Assembly: GCA_016934475.1 (NCBI GenBank)
Contig: JAFGST010000010.1
Coordinates: forward strand, 1 to 51,559
Source: Candidatus Aminicenantota bacterium
GTDB lineage: Bacteria; Acidobacteriota; Aminicenantia; UBA2199
DNA length: 51,559 nucleotides
Direction of reading: 5' to 3'
The position numbers and the translations under genes were made by a program. Of this stretch, positions 20,441-28,880 are shown one piece after another; position 1 is the first letter of the stretch, and the number at the start of each line of letters is the position of its first letter. Under the pieces are notes generated by a model, which ran no database searches, was not told where the DNA came from, and saw only the letters and a list, made by a program, of their open reading frames with translations.

Positions 20441-21628
20441 ATGAAAAGGAAGATCGCCGTCGTGGTGCAGCGCTATGGCTTGGAGATCAACGGCGGCGCC
20501 GAATACCACGCGCGCTTGATCGCGGAGATGCTGAATCGGCACTTCAGCGTCGAGGTCTTCACCACCTCGGCCTTCGATTACGTCACCTGGGCCCACCATT
20601 ACCCCGCGGTCAGGGAGGAGCTAAACGGCATCCCGGTCCATCGTTTCCGGGTACAGCGGTCCCGCGATCCCGAGGCCTTCGGGCGCATCCAGCAGCGTAT
20701 CCTTAAGGAGGAGCACATCCTGGACGACGAGCTGCGCTGGCTGGAGGAGGAAGGCCCTCTGGTTCCCGGCCTGCTGCGGGAGCTCCAACGGCGGGAAGCG
20801 GAGTTCGCTTATTTTGTTTTTTTCTCCTACCGCTACTACCACTCCTATCACGGGATTGAAACGTTCCGCCGCAAGGTCATCCTGGTCCCCACGGCCGAAC
20901 ACGACCAGGTGGTCCATCTCAGCCTCTTCCGGGACAGCTTCAACCTGCCGGCGGCGATCGTCTACAATTCGCCGGAAGAGAGGGAATTGATCCAGAAGGT
21001 TTCCGGCAACGCCGGAGTTCCCGGGGAGGTGATCGGTGTCGGCTCCGAGGTGCCCGATCGCTTTGATCCCCGGACAACCTGCGCCCGGCTGGGCATCGAG
21101 GGCAGTTACGCCATCTATATCGGCCGCCTGGACGAGAACAAGGGGGTTCCCGAGCTTTTCCGCTTCTATCTGCGGCTGAAGTCCGAAGAAAGGATCGGGC
21201 TGAAGCTGGTGTTGGTCGGCAAGGCCTATGTCCCGGTCCCGGAGGATCCCGATATCATCCACGTGGGTTTCCAGGAGAACAAGGAGAAATTCGACCTGCT
21301 CATGGGAGCGGACTTCCTGCTCATGCCGTCGCAGTTCGAGTCGCTCTCCATGGTCGCCATCGAGGCGTGGGCCGTCGGCAAGCCGGTGCTGGCCAATGGC
21401 CGCACCGACGTGCTGCGCGGCCAGTGCCGGCGCAGCCATGCCGGTCTCTGGTACTTGGATTACGACGAGTTCCGCGAGGCCTTCCTGGTCTTGGAGCGCA
21501 ATCCCCCGCTGCGTTCGGGACTGGGGCGGAACGGGATGGAATTCTATCGCCGGAATTATTCCTGGCAGGTCATCGAGGGCAAGTACCTGGATTTCATCAC
21601 GCGCCTCGATGGGACGGCGCGGCCTTGA
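20441..21628 (+). CDS. Glycosyltransferase (GT4-like)
   Basis: GAEYHARLIAEML, YAIYIGRLDENKGVPELF, LMPSQFESLSMVAIEAWAVGKPVLA. Confidence 0.88.
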   Translation: MKRKIAVVVQRYGLEINGGAEYHARLIAEMLNRHFSVEVFTTSAFDYVTWAHHYPAVREELNGIPVHRFRVQRSRDPEAFGRIQQRILKEEHILDDELRWLEEEGPLVPGLLRELQRREAEFAYFVFFSYRYYHSYHGIETFRRKVILVPTAEHDQVVHLSLFRDSFNLPAAIVYNSPEERELIQKVSGNAGVPGEVIGVGSEVPDRFDPRTTCARLGIEGSYAIYIGRLDENKGVPELFRFYLRLKSEERIGLKLVLVGKAYVPVPEDPDIIHVGFQENKEKFDLLMGADFLLMPSQFESLSMVAIEAWAVGKPVLANGRTDVLRGQCRRSHAGLWYLDYDEFREAFLVLERNPPLRSGLGRNGMEFYRRNYSWQVIEGKYLDFITRLDGTARP

Positions 21629-21634
21629 TGAAGG

Positions 21635-23002
21635 TCAAGGCAGCAGCTGGTACTTTTTGATCTTGGACAGCAGGTTGACCCGCGATATCCCAAGAATCTT
21701 CGCCGCCTGGCTCTTGTTCCCCTTGGTGTGGCCAAGGATCCGCCGGATGTGCTCTTTCTCGATCTCGCTCAGTGATTTCAGGGCCTGGCCGCTGTCGGAC
21801 GTCTCCTGGATGCGGGAGTTCTCCAGGAAGTAGTGCGGGAGCGATTTCTTGTGCAGCTCGCTCCCGCTTTCGATGATGACGGCGCTGTTGATGATGTTCA
21901 TCAGCTCGCGGACATTTCCGGGGAAATCGTATTGTTTCAGCAGGCGCATGGCGCCCTCGGAGAGCTTCTGGATGGCTTTCTCGTTCTGCTCGTTGTACCT
22001 TTCCAGGAAGTACTGGCACAGCAGCGGGATGTCGCCCTTGCGCTCGCGCAGCGGCGGAAGGTAGACGGAGCTCATGTTCAAGCGATAAAAGAGGTCCTTG
22101 CGGAAATTCCCCTTCTTCATCTCGCTGAGAAGGTCCTTGTTGGTGGCGGCGATGATGCGCACGTCCACTTTCTGGTTCTTGGTCGATCCCAGCCGGAAAA
22201 ATTCCCCCTCCTGGAGAACCCGCAGCAGCTTCACCTGGATGGGAAGGGCCAGTTCGCCGATCTCGTCGAGGAACAATGTGCCCTTGTCGGCTTCTTCCAG
22301 GAAGCCTTTCTTGGCCGCGCTGGCACCGGTGAAGGCGCCCTTGTCGTGGCCGAAGAACTCGGAGGCGAACAGCTCGTTGGCGAAAGTTCCGGCGTTGACG
22401 GCGACGAAATGCTCGTCGCGGCGCCGGCTGATGCGGTGGATGGCCTTGGCGATCAACTCCTTGCCCGTTCCGCTTTCTCCCCAGATCAGGATGCTGTTGT
22501 CGGGCTGGGCCATCTTCTCGACCATCTGGAACAGCTTGATCATATCGTCGTCCTGGGTGATGATCTCCTGGAAGGCCTCCTTGAATTTCAGCTGGTCCAG
22601 GGATACGGCGGCTTCGGAGGCGGTCGCCCCCCGGGCGCCGCGGGTTTCCAGCACCGAGGTGATGATCTTCAGGAGCTGGTCGTTGTCGACGGGCTTGGTC
22701 AGGTAGTCGAAGGCGCCGAGCTTCATCGCCGAGACGGCCAGTTCCACGTCCTCCACGCCGGTGAGCACGATGGTCTCGATGTCGATGTTCCTGTCCTTGA
22801 TGAACTTCAGGATGTCCAGGCCGGTCACTTCGGGCATGTCCATGTCCAGCAGCAGGAGGTCGTAGCTGTTCTTGCGCAATTCCTGGAGGGCCTTGCTGCT
22901 GTTGGCCAGCACGGTGACTTCGTAGGCCCCGGTCTGCAGCAGCATGATGTTCAGGTAGTTCAGTACCGCCTGGTCGTCGTCGATGGCCAAGATCTTCTTC
23001 AT
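21635..23002 (-). CDS. Sigma-54-dependent response regulator (NtrC family)
   Basis: REC (LAIDDDQAVLNYL...LLLDMDMPEVTG), AAA+ with GESGTGKELIAKAIH, GAFTGA, and Fis-type HTH at the C-terminus. Confidence 0.95.
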   Translation of the reverse strand: MKKILAIDDDQAVLNYLNIMLLQTGAYEVTVLANSSKALQELRKNSYDLLLLDMDMPEVTGLDILKFIKDRNIDIETIVLTGVEDVELAVSAMKLGAFDYLTKPVDNDQLLKIITSVLETRGARGATASEAAVSLDQLKFKEAFQEIITQDDDMIKLFQMVEKMAQPDNSILIWGESGTGKELIAKAIHRISRRRDEHFVAVNAGTFANELFASEFFGHDKGAFTGASAAKKGFLEEADKGTLFLDEIGELALPIQVKLLRVLQEGEFFRLGSTKNQKVDVRIIAATNKDLLSEMKKGNFRKDLFYRLNMSSVYLPPLRERKGDIPLLCQYFLERYNEQNEKAIQKLSEGAMRLLKQYDFPGNVRELMNIINSAVIIESGSELHKKSLPHYFLENSRIQETSDSGQALKSLSEIEKEHIRRILGHTKGNKSQAAKILGISRVNLLSKIKKYQLLP

Positions 23003-25107
23003 GGCGTTGCCCTCGGCGCGAGCGGAATGTGGATCGAGAACGTCGTGCCCGCCCCAACCTTGCTGTCCACCGCGATCCGTCCCTTGTGGTCCTTGATGAT
23101 CCCGTAGGCGATCGACAGTCCCAGCCCGGTGCCGCCCTGGTTCCTCTTGGTGGTGAAGAAAGGATCGAAGATCTGCTTGAGCGTCTTTTCGTCGATGCCG
23201 CTGCCGTTATCACGGATCTGAAGCAGGTTTTCGTTTTCCTTTTCCAGGTACTCGGTGCGGACGGCGATCGAGCCCATCTTTTTCTCGATGGCCTGCGAGG
23301 CGTTGATCAGGATGTTGACCAGAACCTGCTCCAGGCGCTGGAAGTTGCCCTTGATTCTCGGGAGGCGCTCGTCCAGCTCCAGCGTGACTTTGGCCTTGCG
23401 CCCGATCTGGTTGGAGACCAGGCGCAGGCAGCTATGGATGATCTCGTTGAGGTCCACCTCGTCGTTCAGCACGCCGTCGTCCCGCTTGGCGAACTTGCGC
23501 AGGCCGTCGACGATGGCCTTGATGCGGTTGGCTCCCTGGGCCATGTCTTCCAGCAGGATCAAAATGTTGCTGCGGAAAACGTCGTAGTTCAGGCGGGCGA
23601 TCTGCAGGTTCCCCTTCTTGCTGGAGTGTTCGTCAAGAATGGGCAGGATGTCCTTCATCGCCTCCTGGATGATCGACACGTTGCCGCGGATGAAGGTGTT
23701 GGGATTGTTGATCTCGTGGGCGATGCCCGAGACCAGCTGGCCCAGCGAGGCCAGCTTGTCGGTCTGCATCAGCTGCAGCTCCATGTTTTTCTGCTTGGTG
23801 ATCAGGCGCGAGAATTCCAGCACGCCATCCACCTCTCCCCGCTCGTCGAAGATCGGGTAGGCCTGCAGCAGGTAGTAATCGTCGGCGATCTTTTCCTCCA
23901 GGGTGATGGATTTTCTCTGCTGGAAGGCCATGGCTCCCGGGCAGGGCTGGCAGGGCTGGGAGCGGCCGAAGATCTTGGCGTAGCATTTGCCGTCGTGATT
24001 GCCCTCCTTGCGATTGGCCATCTTGACGTTGAAGTCGCGATCGATCATGACCACCTGGTCGGTGATGGCGTCGAAGAGCGTCTGCAGCTTGTTCCAGCTC
24101 TCCTTCAGCTTCTCGGTGAGCGAAACGAGTTCCTCGTTTTTGTGGATCAGCAGGTCCTTTTGCATTTCCAGGTCGGCCGTCCTGGCCTGGACGATCTTTT
24201 CCAGGTTTTCGTTTTGCTTGATCAGCTCCTGCTCCAGTTCCTTGCGCAGGCGGATGTCCTTGTAGACCTCCTCGATGCAGCGCCGGCCGTCGAAGTCGAC
24301 GAGAATGAACGAGCCGATGACCGGGCATTGCTTGCCCCGGGAATCGATCAGGCTCATCTCCATTCCCTCCAGGAATCCCTTTTCCTTCAGCTTTTTGAAA
24401 ATAAAGGGGCGGATGAGCGGGATGTTGGCGTACAGCTTGTCCTTGACGAAGTTCAGGTGGACCGATCCGTCCTCGGGGTAGTGCAGCATGCGATAGAAGG
24501 CGCGGTTGGCCTTGAGGATGTCGCCGTTCAGCTCGGAGATGACGATGCCGTCGGGCGCGTTCTCGAAAAGGTCCTCGAAGCGCTTCGTCGACTTTTCCAG
24601 CTCCCGGGTCTTGTCCTTGACCATTTCCTTCAACTTGCCGACGTACTTTTGCAGCTCCAGTTGCAGTTCGTGCTTCTCGACCGCCTTGGAGATCATGCGG
24701 CCGATCTCCCCGATGAGCTTCTTTTCCTCCTCGAGGAACTCGCCTTTCTCCCGGTACGCGACCTGGGCGTATCCCCTGGGAAGCCCGTTGACCACGATGT
24801 CGGCCCGGATGGCGCTGACGATGTCGGCGCAGTGGTTCTTGCCGCCGGGATAGCGGGTTCGATCCAGCATAATGCAGCCGCGCGCCTTCTCCGGATACTG
24901 GAATCCCTTTACCAGGTGCGAAGCGGACTGCTCCAGGACCTGTTTGAGCCCCTTGCCCGCCTCGATCTGGGAACTGATGATATAGAGGCACTCCAGTTCC
25001 TTGATCCGCTCCTTGAGGTCGTGCTCGAGCTTGCGGGCGCACTCGATGCATTCCTTCCGCTGGGGCTGCTTCTGCACCCTGGCCGTCGTCTTGCTGCCTT
25101 TTGCCAC
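22999..25107 (-). CDS. PAS-domain sensor histidine kinase
   Basis: H-box LGQLVSGIAHEINNPNTFI, N-box VLVNILINASQAI, G-boxes DNGSGID and GGTGLGLSIAYGI; overlaps the response regulator by 4 bp. Confidence 0.95.
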   Translation of the reverse strand: MAKGSKTTARVQKQPQRKECIECARKLEHDLKERIKELECLYIISSQIEAGKGLKQVLEQSASHLVKGFQYPEKARGCIMLDRTRYPGGKNHCADIVSAIRADIVVNGLPRGYAQVAYREKGEFLEEEKKLIGEIGRMISKAVEKHELQLELQKYVGKLKEMVKDKTRELEKSTKRFEDLFENAPDGIVISELNGDILKANRAFYRMLHYPEDGSVHLNFVKDKLYANIPLIRPFIFKKLKEKGFLEGMEMSLIDSRGKQCPVIGSFILVDFDGRRCIEEVYKDIRLRKELEQELIKQNENLEKIVQARTADLEMQKDLLIHKNEELVSLTEKLKESWNKLQTLFDAITDQVVMIDRDFNVKMANRKEGNHDGKCYAKIFGRSQPCQPCPGAMAFQQRKSITLEEKIADDYYLLQAYPIFDERGEVDGVLEFSRLITKQKNMELQLMQTDKLASLGQLVSGIAHEINNPNTFIRGNVSIIQEAMKDILPILDEHSSKKGNLQIARLNYDVFRSNILILLEDMAQGANRIKAIVDGLRKFAKRDDGVLNDEVDLNEIIHSCLRLVSNQIGRKAKVTLELDERLPRIKGNFQRLEQVLVNILINASQAIEKKMGSIAVRTEYLEKENENLLQIRDNGSGIDEKTLKQIFDPFFTTKRNQGGTGLGLSIAYGIIKDHKGRIAVDSKVGAGTTFSIHIPLAPRATP

Positions 25108-25114
25108 GGGGATA

Positions 25115-28100
25115 TTATAGCACCAATTTGCTTTTGATTTTTGTTCTCAGGTAGTTTTCGCTGGAGAGTAGCGGCTGTTTCTCGCGGCTGTGGATGGCCA
25201 GGTCGATGGCCAGGGGGAGAAAGTGGGCCTTGCCTCCCGCAGTGGCGAACGTTTCCCTGAAGAGCCGACCTCCCCAAAAACCGCCGTCGGCGACCTCTCG
25301 GTAATAGGGATTGGCCTCGGTGATCTCCCGGAAGACTGCGGCGGCATCGATGTCCTGAAGGGGCTGGCCGGTAAGCTGGGCCAGCCTGCCGATGACTTCC
25401 AGGTTGGTCATGCCGCTGCGCGCCGGCAGGAGCGCGGCGCAGCGCTGGACGCGCCGGTCGCAGGCGGTGTAGGTGCCGTCGCTTTCCAGTGGGGTCGACA
25501 TGGGCAGGATGACATCGGCCTCGGCGGCGCTGGCCGTCAGAAAAAAGTCGGCCACGAGCTTGAATTCCACCGCGGACAGCAGGCTCCCGGCTCCACTGGC
25601 GGCCAGGGGATCCTCGCCGAAGACCAAAAGCGCCTTCACCTCGCCCTTCTTCAACCTGGCGGCCAGGTCGACCGGCGTAAATATCCTCTCCAGGGGGGCC
25701 TTCCACATGGCGCTCAAGTGGGCAATCCCGTCCTGGCCGGGGCGGACGAAACCGGGCAGCCAGCGGGGATCACATCCCATGTCGAGGAGTCCCTGGGCAT
25801 TGGCGTAGTCGCGGATGAGCAGCAGGCCGTTTCCGGGCTTGCCGGATTTTCCCAGCAGCAGCATCAGGTTCCCCAGGGCCTTCAGCTCGTCGCGCGATCG
25901 TTCCAGGTATTCGTCCATGCCGTAGACAATCACCAGGTTGGGCGACCCGGCCAGCAGCTCGACGACGCGCTCGAATTTCTCCTTTTCCATGGCCGTTTTG
26001 GCCAGGGCTTGCTTGGGGCCCAGCTTGACGATCGAGGCCTGGAATTGCGCGAAGTCTTCGCAGCGGCGCTCGATGAACTCCCGGTCGATGACCCCCTTCT
26101 TGATCAGGGCGCCGGCGATGCCCGCCAACAGGGAGGTGTTGCTGCCCCGCTTGGGATCGAGCCACAGGTCGGCGATTTTGCTGAGAGTGTTTTCCGATGA
26201 GCTGATGGAGACCAGGCGGGCCCCCCTCTTGATCGCCTCCTTGATCTTCAGTTCGGCCACCAGGTTGTTCTCGGTCAGCTCGGCGTTCACGACCAGGATG
26301 ACATCGGCCTTGGCCAGATCGTCCATCGTCGTTGTGGAGGTCGTGAACCCGAGCATATCGTCGAGGGCGTCGAGTTCGTGTCCGTCAAACATGTTGCTGA
26401 AGCTGCCGATCATATTGGTTTGCCAGCCGGAGCGCACCCATTTCTGTAGCAGGTACAGCTCCTCGTTGGCCATGCGCGGGGAGGCGAATACGGCCACGGA
26501 CTCGGTCCCATGCGCCTGAATGACGGCCTGGATCCTGGCGGCGGCGAGGGTGAGCGCCTCGTCCCAGGACGCTTCCCGAAGTCCGTTCCCCTTCTTGACC
26601 CGGGGCGCGAGCAGGCGTCCTTTGTCCAGCATGTAGCGGTAGCCGAAGCGTCCTTTGTGGCAAAGGTAGCCCTTGTTGTGCGAGTCGCCGTTGACCGCCG
26701 CGACGGCAAAGGTGTCCCGATCGAAGATCTTGTACTGCAGCACGCAGCCGACGGAGCAGAAGTGACAAATCGAATCGGCTCTCCGGGCGGCCCAGGGTCC
26801 GGGTTTGGCGAACGGCAGGCTCTCGGCGATGGCGCCGGTGGGACAGGCGGCGATGCAATTGCCGCAGGAGATGCAGTTGGTTTCCAGAAGCTTTTTCTCC
26901 ATGGAGGGACGCACCACCGATTTGAAGCCGCGGTAGACGAAGCCCAGCGCCGAGACTTGGAGGACCTCCGAACAAGTGCGGACGCAACGGCCGCAGGCGA
27001 TGCATTTGTTCGGATCCAGCGTGATGAAGGGATGGCCCTTGTCGACCTTGTATTTTCTCACTTCACCGACGAATTTGGTGATGTCCACGCCAAAATCCAC
27101 GGCGTGCTTGCGCAGAGCGCAGTCGAAATACGCCGAGCAGCCGCATTCCAGGCAGCGGCCGGCCTCGTTTTGCGCCTGCTGCGGGGTGAAGCCCCTTTCT
27201 ACCTCCTCGAAGGTCTTGCCTCTGGATGCGGCCGGCAGTTCCGGCATTTTTTCCTTCGCGATCTTCGCGAAGTCGGCGAAATCGCTGTCGGGGATATCGC
27301 CGAAGGCCTCCTTGCGGCTGATGAATTCAGCCGTGCGGGCCTCGGCCTTGCCGTTGCGGACGTATTGATCGATGGACTCGGCGGCGCGCCTGCCCTGGGC
27401 GATGGCGTCAATGGCCACGGCCGGCCCGGTGGCCATGTCGCCGCCGACGAACACCCCTGGGATCGACGTTGCGAAAGTGCCTTCGTCGTAGACGGGGGTA
27501 TTATGACGGGTCGACTGCAGCCGCGGGTCCTTTTGCAGGCCGCACAGGTCGACGTCCTGGCCGATGGCCGAGATGACGAAGTCACAGGGCAGGCGGTACT
27601 CGGAATTCGCCAGCGGCACGGGGCTGCGCCGGCCGCTGGCATCGGGCTCTCCCAGCTCCATGCGGATGCAGGTCAGTGCCTGCAGCCGGCCGTTCTCCTG
27701 CAGCAGCTCGGTCGGTGCCGAAAGCTGGACCAGTTCGACGCCCTCCTCGAGGGCGGCCTCGATCTCCATGGAATGAGCCGGCATCTCCTTGCGCGTGCGG
27801 CGGTAGAGCAGCGTCACCTTGTCGGCTCCGAGCCTGAGGGCGGTGCGGGCGGCATCGATGGCCGTGTTGCCTCCACCGACCACGACGACCGTGCCGTAGA
27901 TCTCGGGCTTCTTTTCCCCCTGGAGCTGCCAGAGGAAATCGATGCCGCCCAGGACCCCGGTGATCTGGTCTTCGCCCGCCAGACGCATGCCCTTTGCCTT
28001 CTGGGCCCCGAAGGCAAGGAAAATGGAGTCATAGCCCTGCTTTTTGAGATCGTCGAGAGTGAAGTCCCGTCCCAGGGCGCTGCTGGTCTTCAGCGTTACT

Positions 28101-28867
28101 CCCAGGCCAGTGATCCAGCCGATCTCCTTGTCCAGCAGCTCTTTGGGCAGGCGGTACTCGGGGATGCCGTAGCGTAGCATGCCCCCGAGTGCCGGCGCTT
28201 TCTCGAAGAGGGTGACGGCGTATCCCTTGAGAATCAGGTAATAGGCGCAGGTCAGGCCGGCCGGCCCGCCGCCGACCACCGCCACCTTTTTACCGTTGGC
28301 CGGAGGCAGCGCCGGCGTCCAGGGATCTTCGATGTCGATGTCGGTGGCGTAGCGCTTCAGGTAGTCGATGCCCACGCGCTCGTCGACGCGGTTGCGGCGG
28401 CAGGCCACCTCGCATTCACGCACGCAGACGCGGCCGCAGACCAGGGGCAGGGGATTGGTCCTTTTGATCAGGCGAACCGCCTCGCGCTCCTTGCCCATGG
28501 CGATGAGGGCGATGTACCCCTGGACGTCGACGCCGGCCGGGCAAGTCTGCTGGCATGGAGCCAGGCAATCGGCGTAGTGGTTGGAGAGGAGCAGCTCCAG
28601 GGCGGTTTTCCGGGCCGCGCGGATGCGCGGATTGTCGGTGTGGACAACCATCTTGTCGGCGACCGGACTGGAGCACGACGGGATCAGCTTGGCGATCCCC
28701 TCGACCTCCACCACGCAGAGATAGCAGGAACCGTAGGGCGGGAGCTTCGGATCGTGGCACAGGGTCGGGATCTCGGCAAGGCGGTTCTCCTGGATGACCT
28801 CCAGGATGGTCTGCCCGGGCCGGGCAGTCACTTGCTTTCCATCGATATTGAGCGTGATCTTTTCCAT
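25115..28867 (-). CDS. Multidomain redox protein: NuoG-type 2Fe-2S N-terminus + GltD/NfnB-like FAD-NAD(P)H module + 2x[4Fe-4S] + molybdopterin-oxidoreductase-like domain
   Basis: CHDPKLPPYGSCYLC; CLAPCQQTCPAGVD...CGRVCVRECEVAC; VVGGGPAGLTCAYYL; VVGGGNTAIDAARTALRLGADKVTLLYRRTRKEMPA; CIACGRCVRTC; CISCGNCIAACPTGAI; SICHFCSVGC...GYLCHKGRFGYRY. Confidence 0.9.
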   Translation of the reverse strand: MEKITLNIDGKQVTARPGQTILEVIQENRLAEIPTLCHDPKLPPYGSCYLCVVEVEGIAKLIPSCSSPVADKMVVHTDNPRIRAARKTALELLLSNHYADCLAPCQQTCPAGVDVQGYIALIAMGKEREAVRLIKRTNPLPLVCGRVCVRECEVACRRNRVDERVGIDYLKRYATDIDIEDPWTPALPPANGKKVAVVGGGPAGLTCAYYLILKGYAVTLFEKAPALGGMLRYGIPEYRLPKELLDKEIGWITGLGVTLKTSSALGRDFTLDDLKKQGYDSIFLAFGAQKAKGMRLAGEDQITGVLGGIDFLWQLQGEKKPEIYGTVVVVGGGNTAIDAARTALRLGADKVTLLYRRTRKEMPAHSMEIEAALEEGVELVQLSAPTELLQENGRLQALTCIRMELGEPDASGRRSPVPLANSEYRLPCDFVISAIGQDVDLCGLQKDPRLQSTRHNTPVYDEGTFATSIPGVFVGGDMATGPAVAIDAIAQGRRAAESIDQYVRNGKAEARTAEFISRKEAFGDIPDSDFADFAKIAKEKMPELPAASRGKTFEEVERGFTPQQAQNEAGRCLECGCSAYFDCALRKHAVDFGVDITKFVGEVRKYKVDKGHPFITLDPNKCIACGRCVRTCSEVLQVSALGFVYRGFKSVVRPSMEKKLLETNCISCGNCIAACPTGAIAESLPFAKPGPWAARRADSICHFCSVGCVLQYKIFDRDTFAVAAVNGDSHNKGYLCHKGRFGYRYMLDKGRLLAPRVKKGNGLREASWDEALTLAAARIQAVIQAHGTESVAVFASPRMANEELYLLQKWVRSGWQTNMIGSFSNMFDGHELDALDDMLGFTTSTTTMDDLAKADVILVVNAELTENNLVAELKIKEAIKRGARLVSISSSENTLSKIADLWLDPKRGSNTSLLAGIAGALIKKGVIDREFIERRCEDFAQFQASIVKLGPKQALAKTAMEKEKFERVVELLAGSPNLVIVYGMDEYLERSRDELKALGNLMLLLGKSGKPGNGLLLIRDYANAQGLLDMGCDPRWLPGFVRPGQDGIAHLSAMWKAPLERIFTPVDLAARLKKGEVKALLVFGEDPLAASGAGSLLSAVEFKLVADFFLTASAAEADVILPMSTPLESDGTYTACDRRVQRCAALLPARSGMTNLEVIGRLAQLTGQPLQDIDAAAVFREITEANPYYREVADGGFWGGRLFRETFATAGGKAHFLPLAIDLAIHSREKQPLLSSENYLRTKIKSKLVL

Positions 28868-28880
28868 GGAGCTTTCCTCT

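Noticed and set aside
23029-25137. 702-aa plus-strand ORF opposite the histidine kinase
   Set aside because: Low-complexity V/L/D/Q/H-rich mirror of the kinase codons; the minus strand has complete kinase motifs.
26510-28177. 555-aa plus-strand ORF opposite the GltD/NuoG fusion gene
   Set aside because: Antisense artefact; the coding strand carries continuous Fe-S and FAD motifs.
25115-28867. Possibility that this gene is an NAD-dependent formate dehydrogenase alpha subunit
   Set aside because: No Cys/Sec-His at the expected active-site loop (SFSNMFDGHELD) and an inserted GltD module; treated as a transhydrogenase-type redox protein instead.
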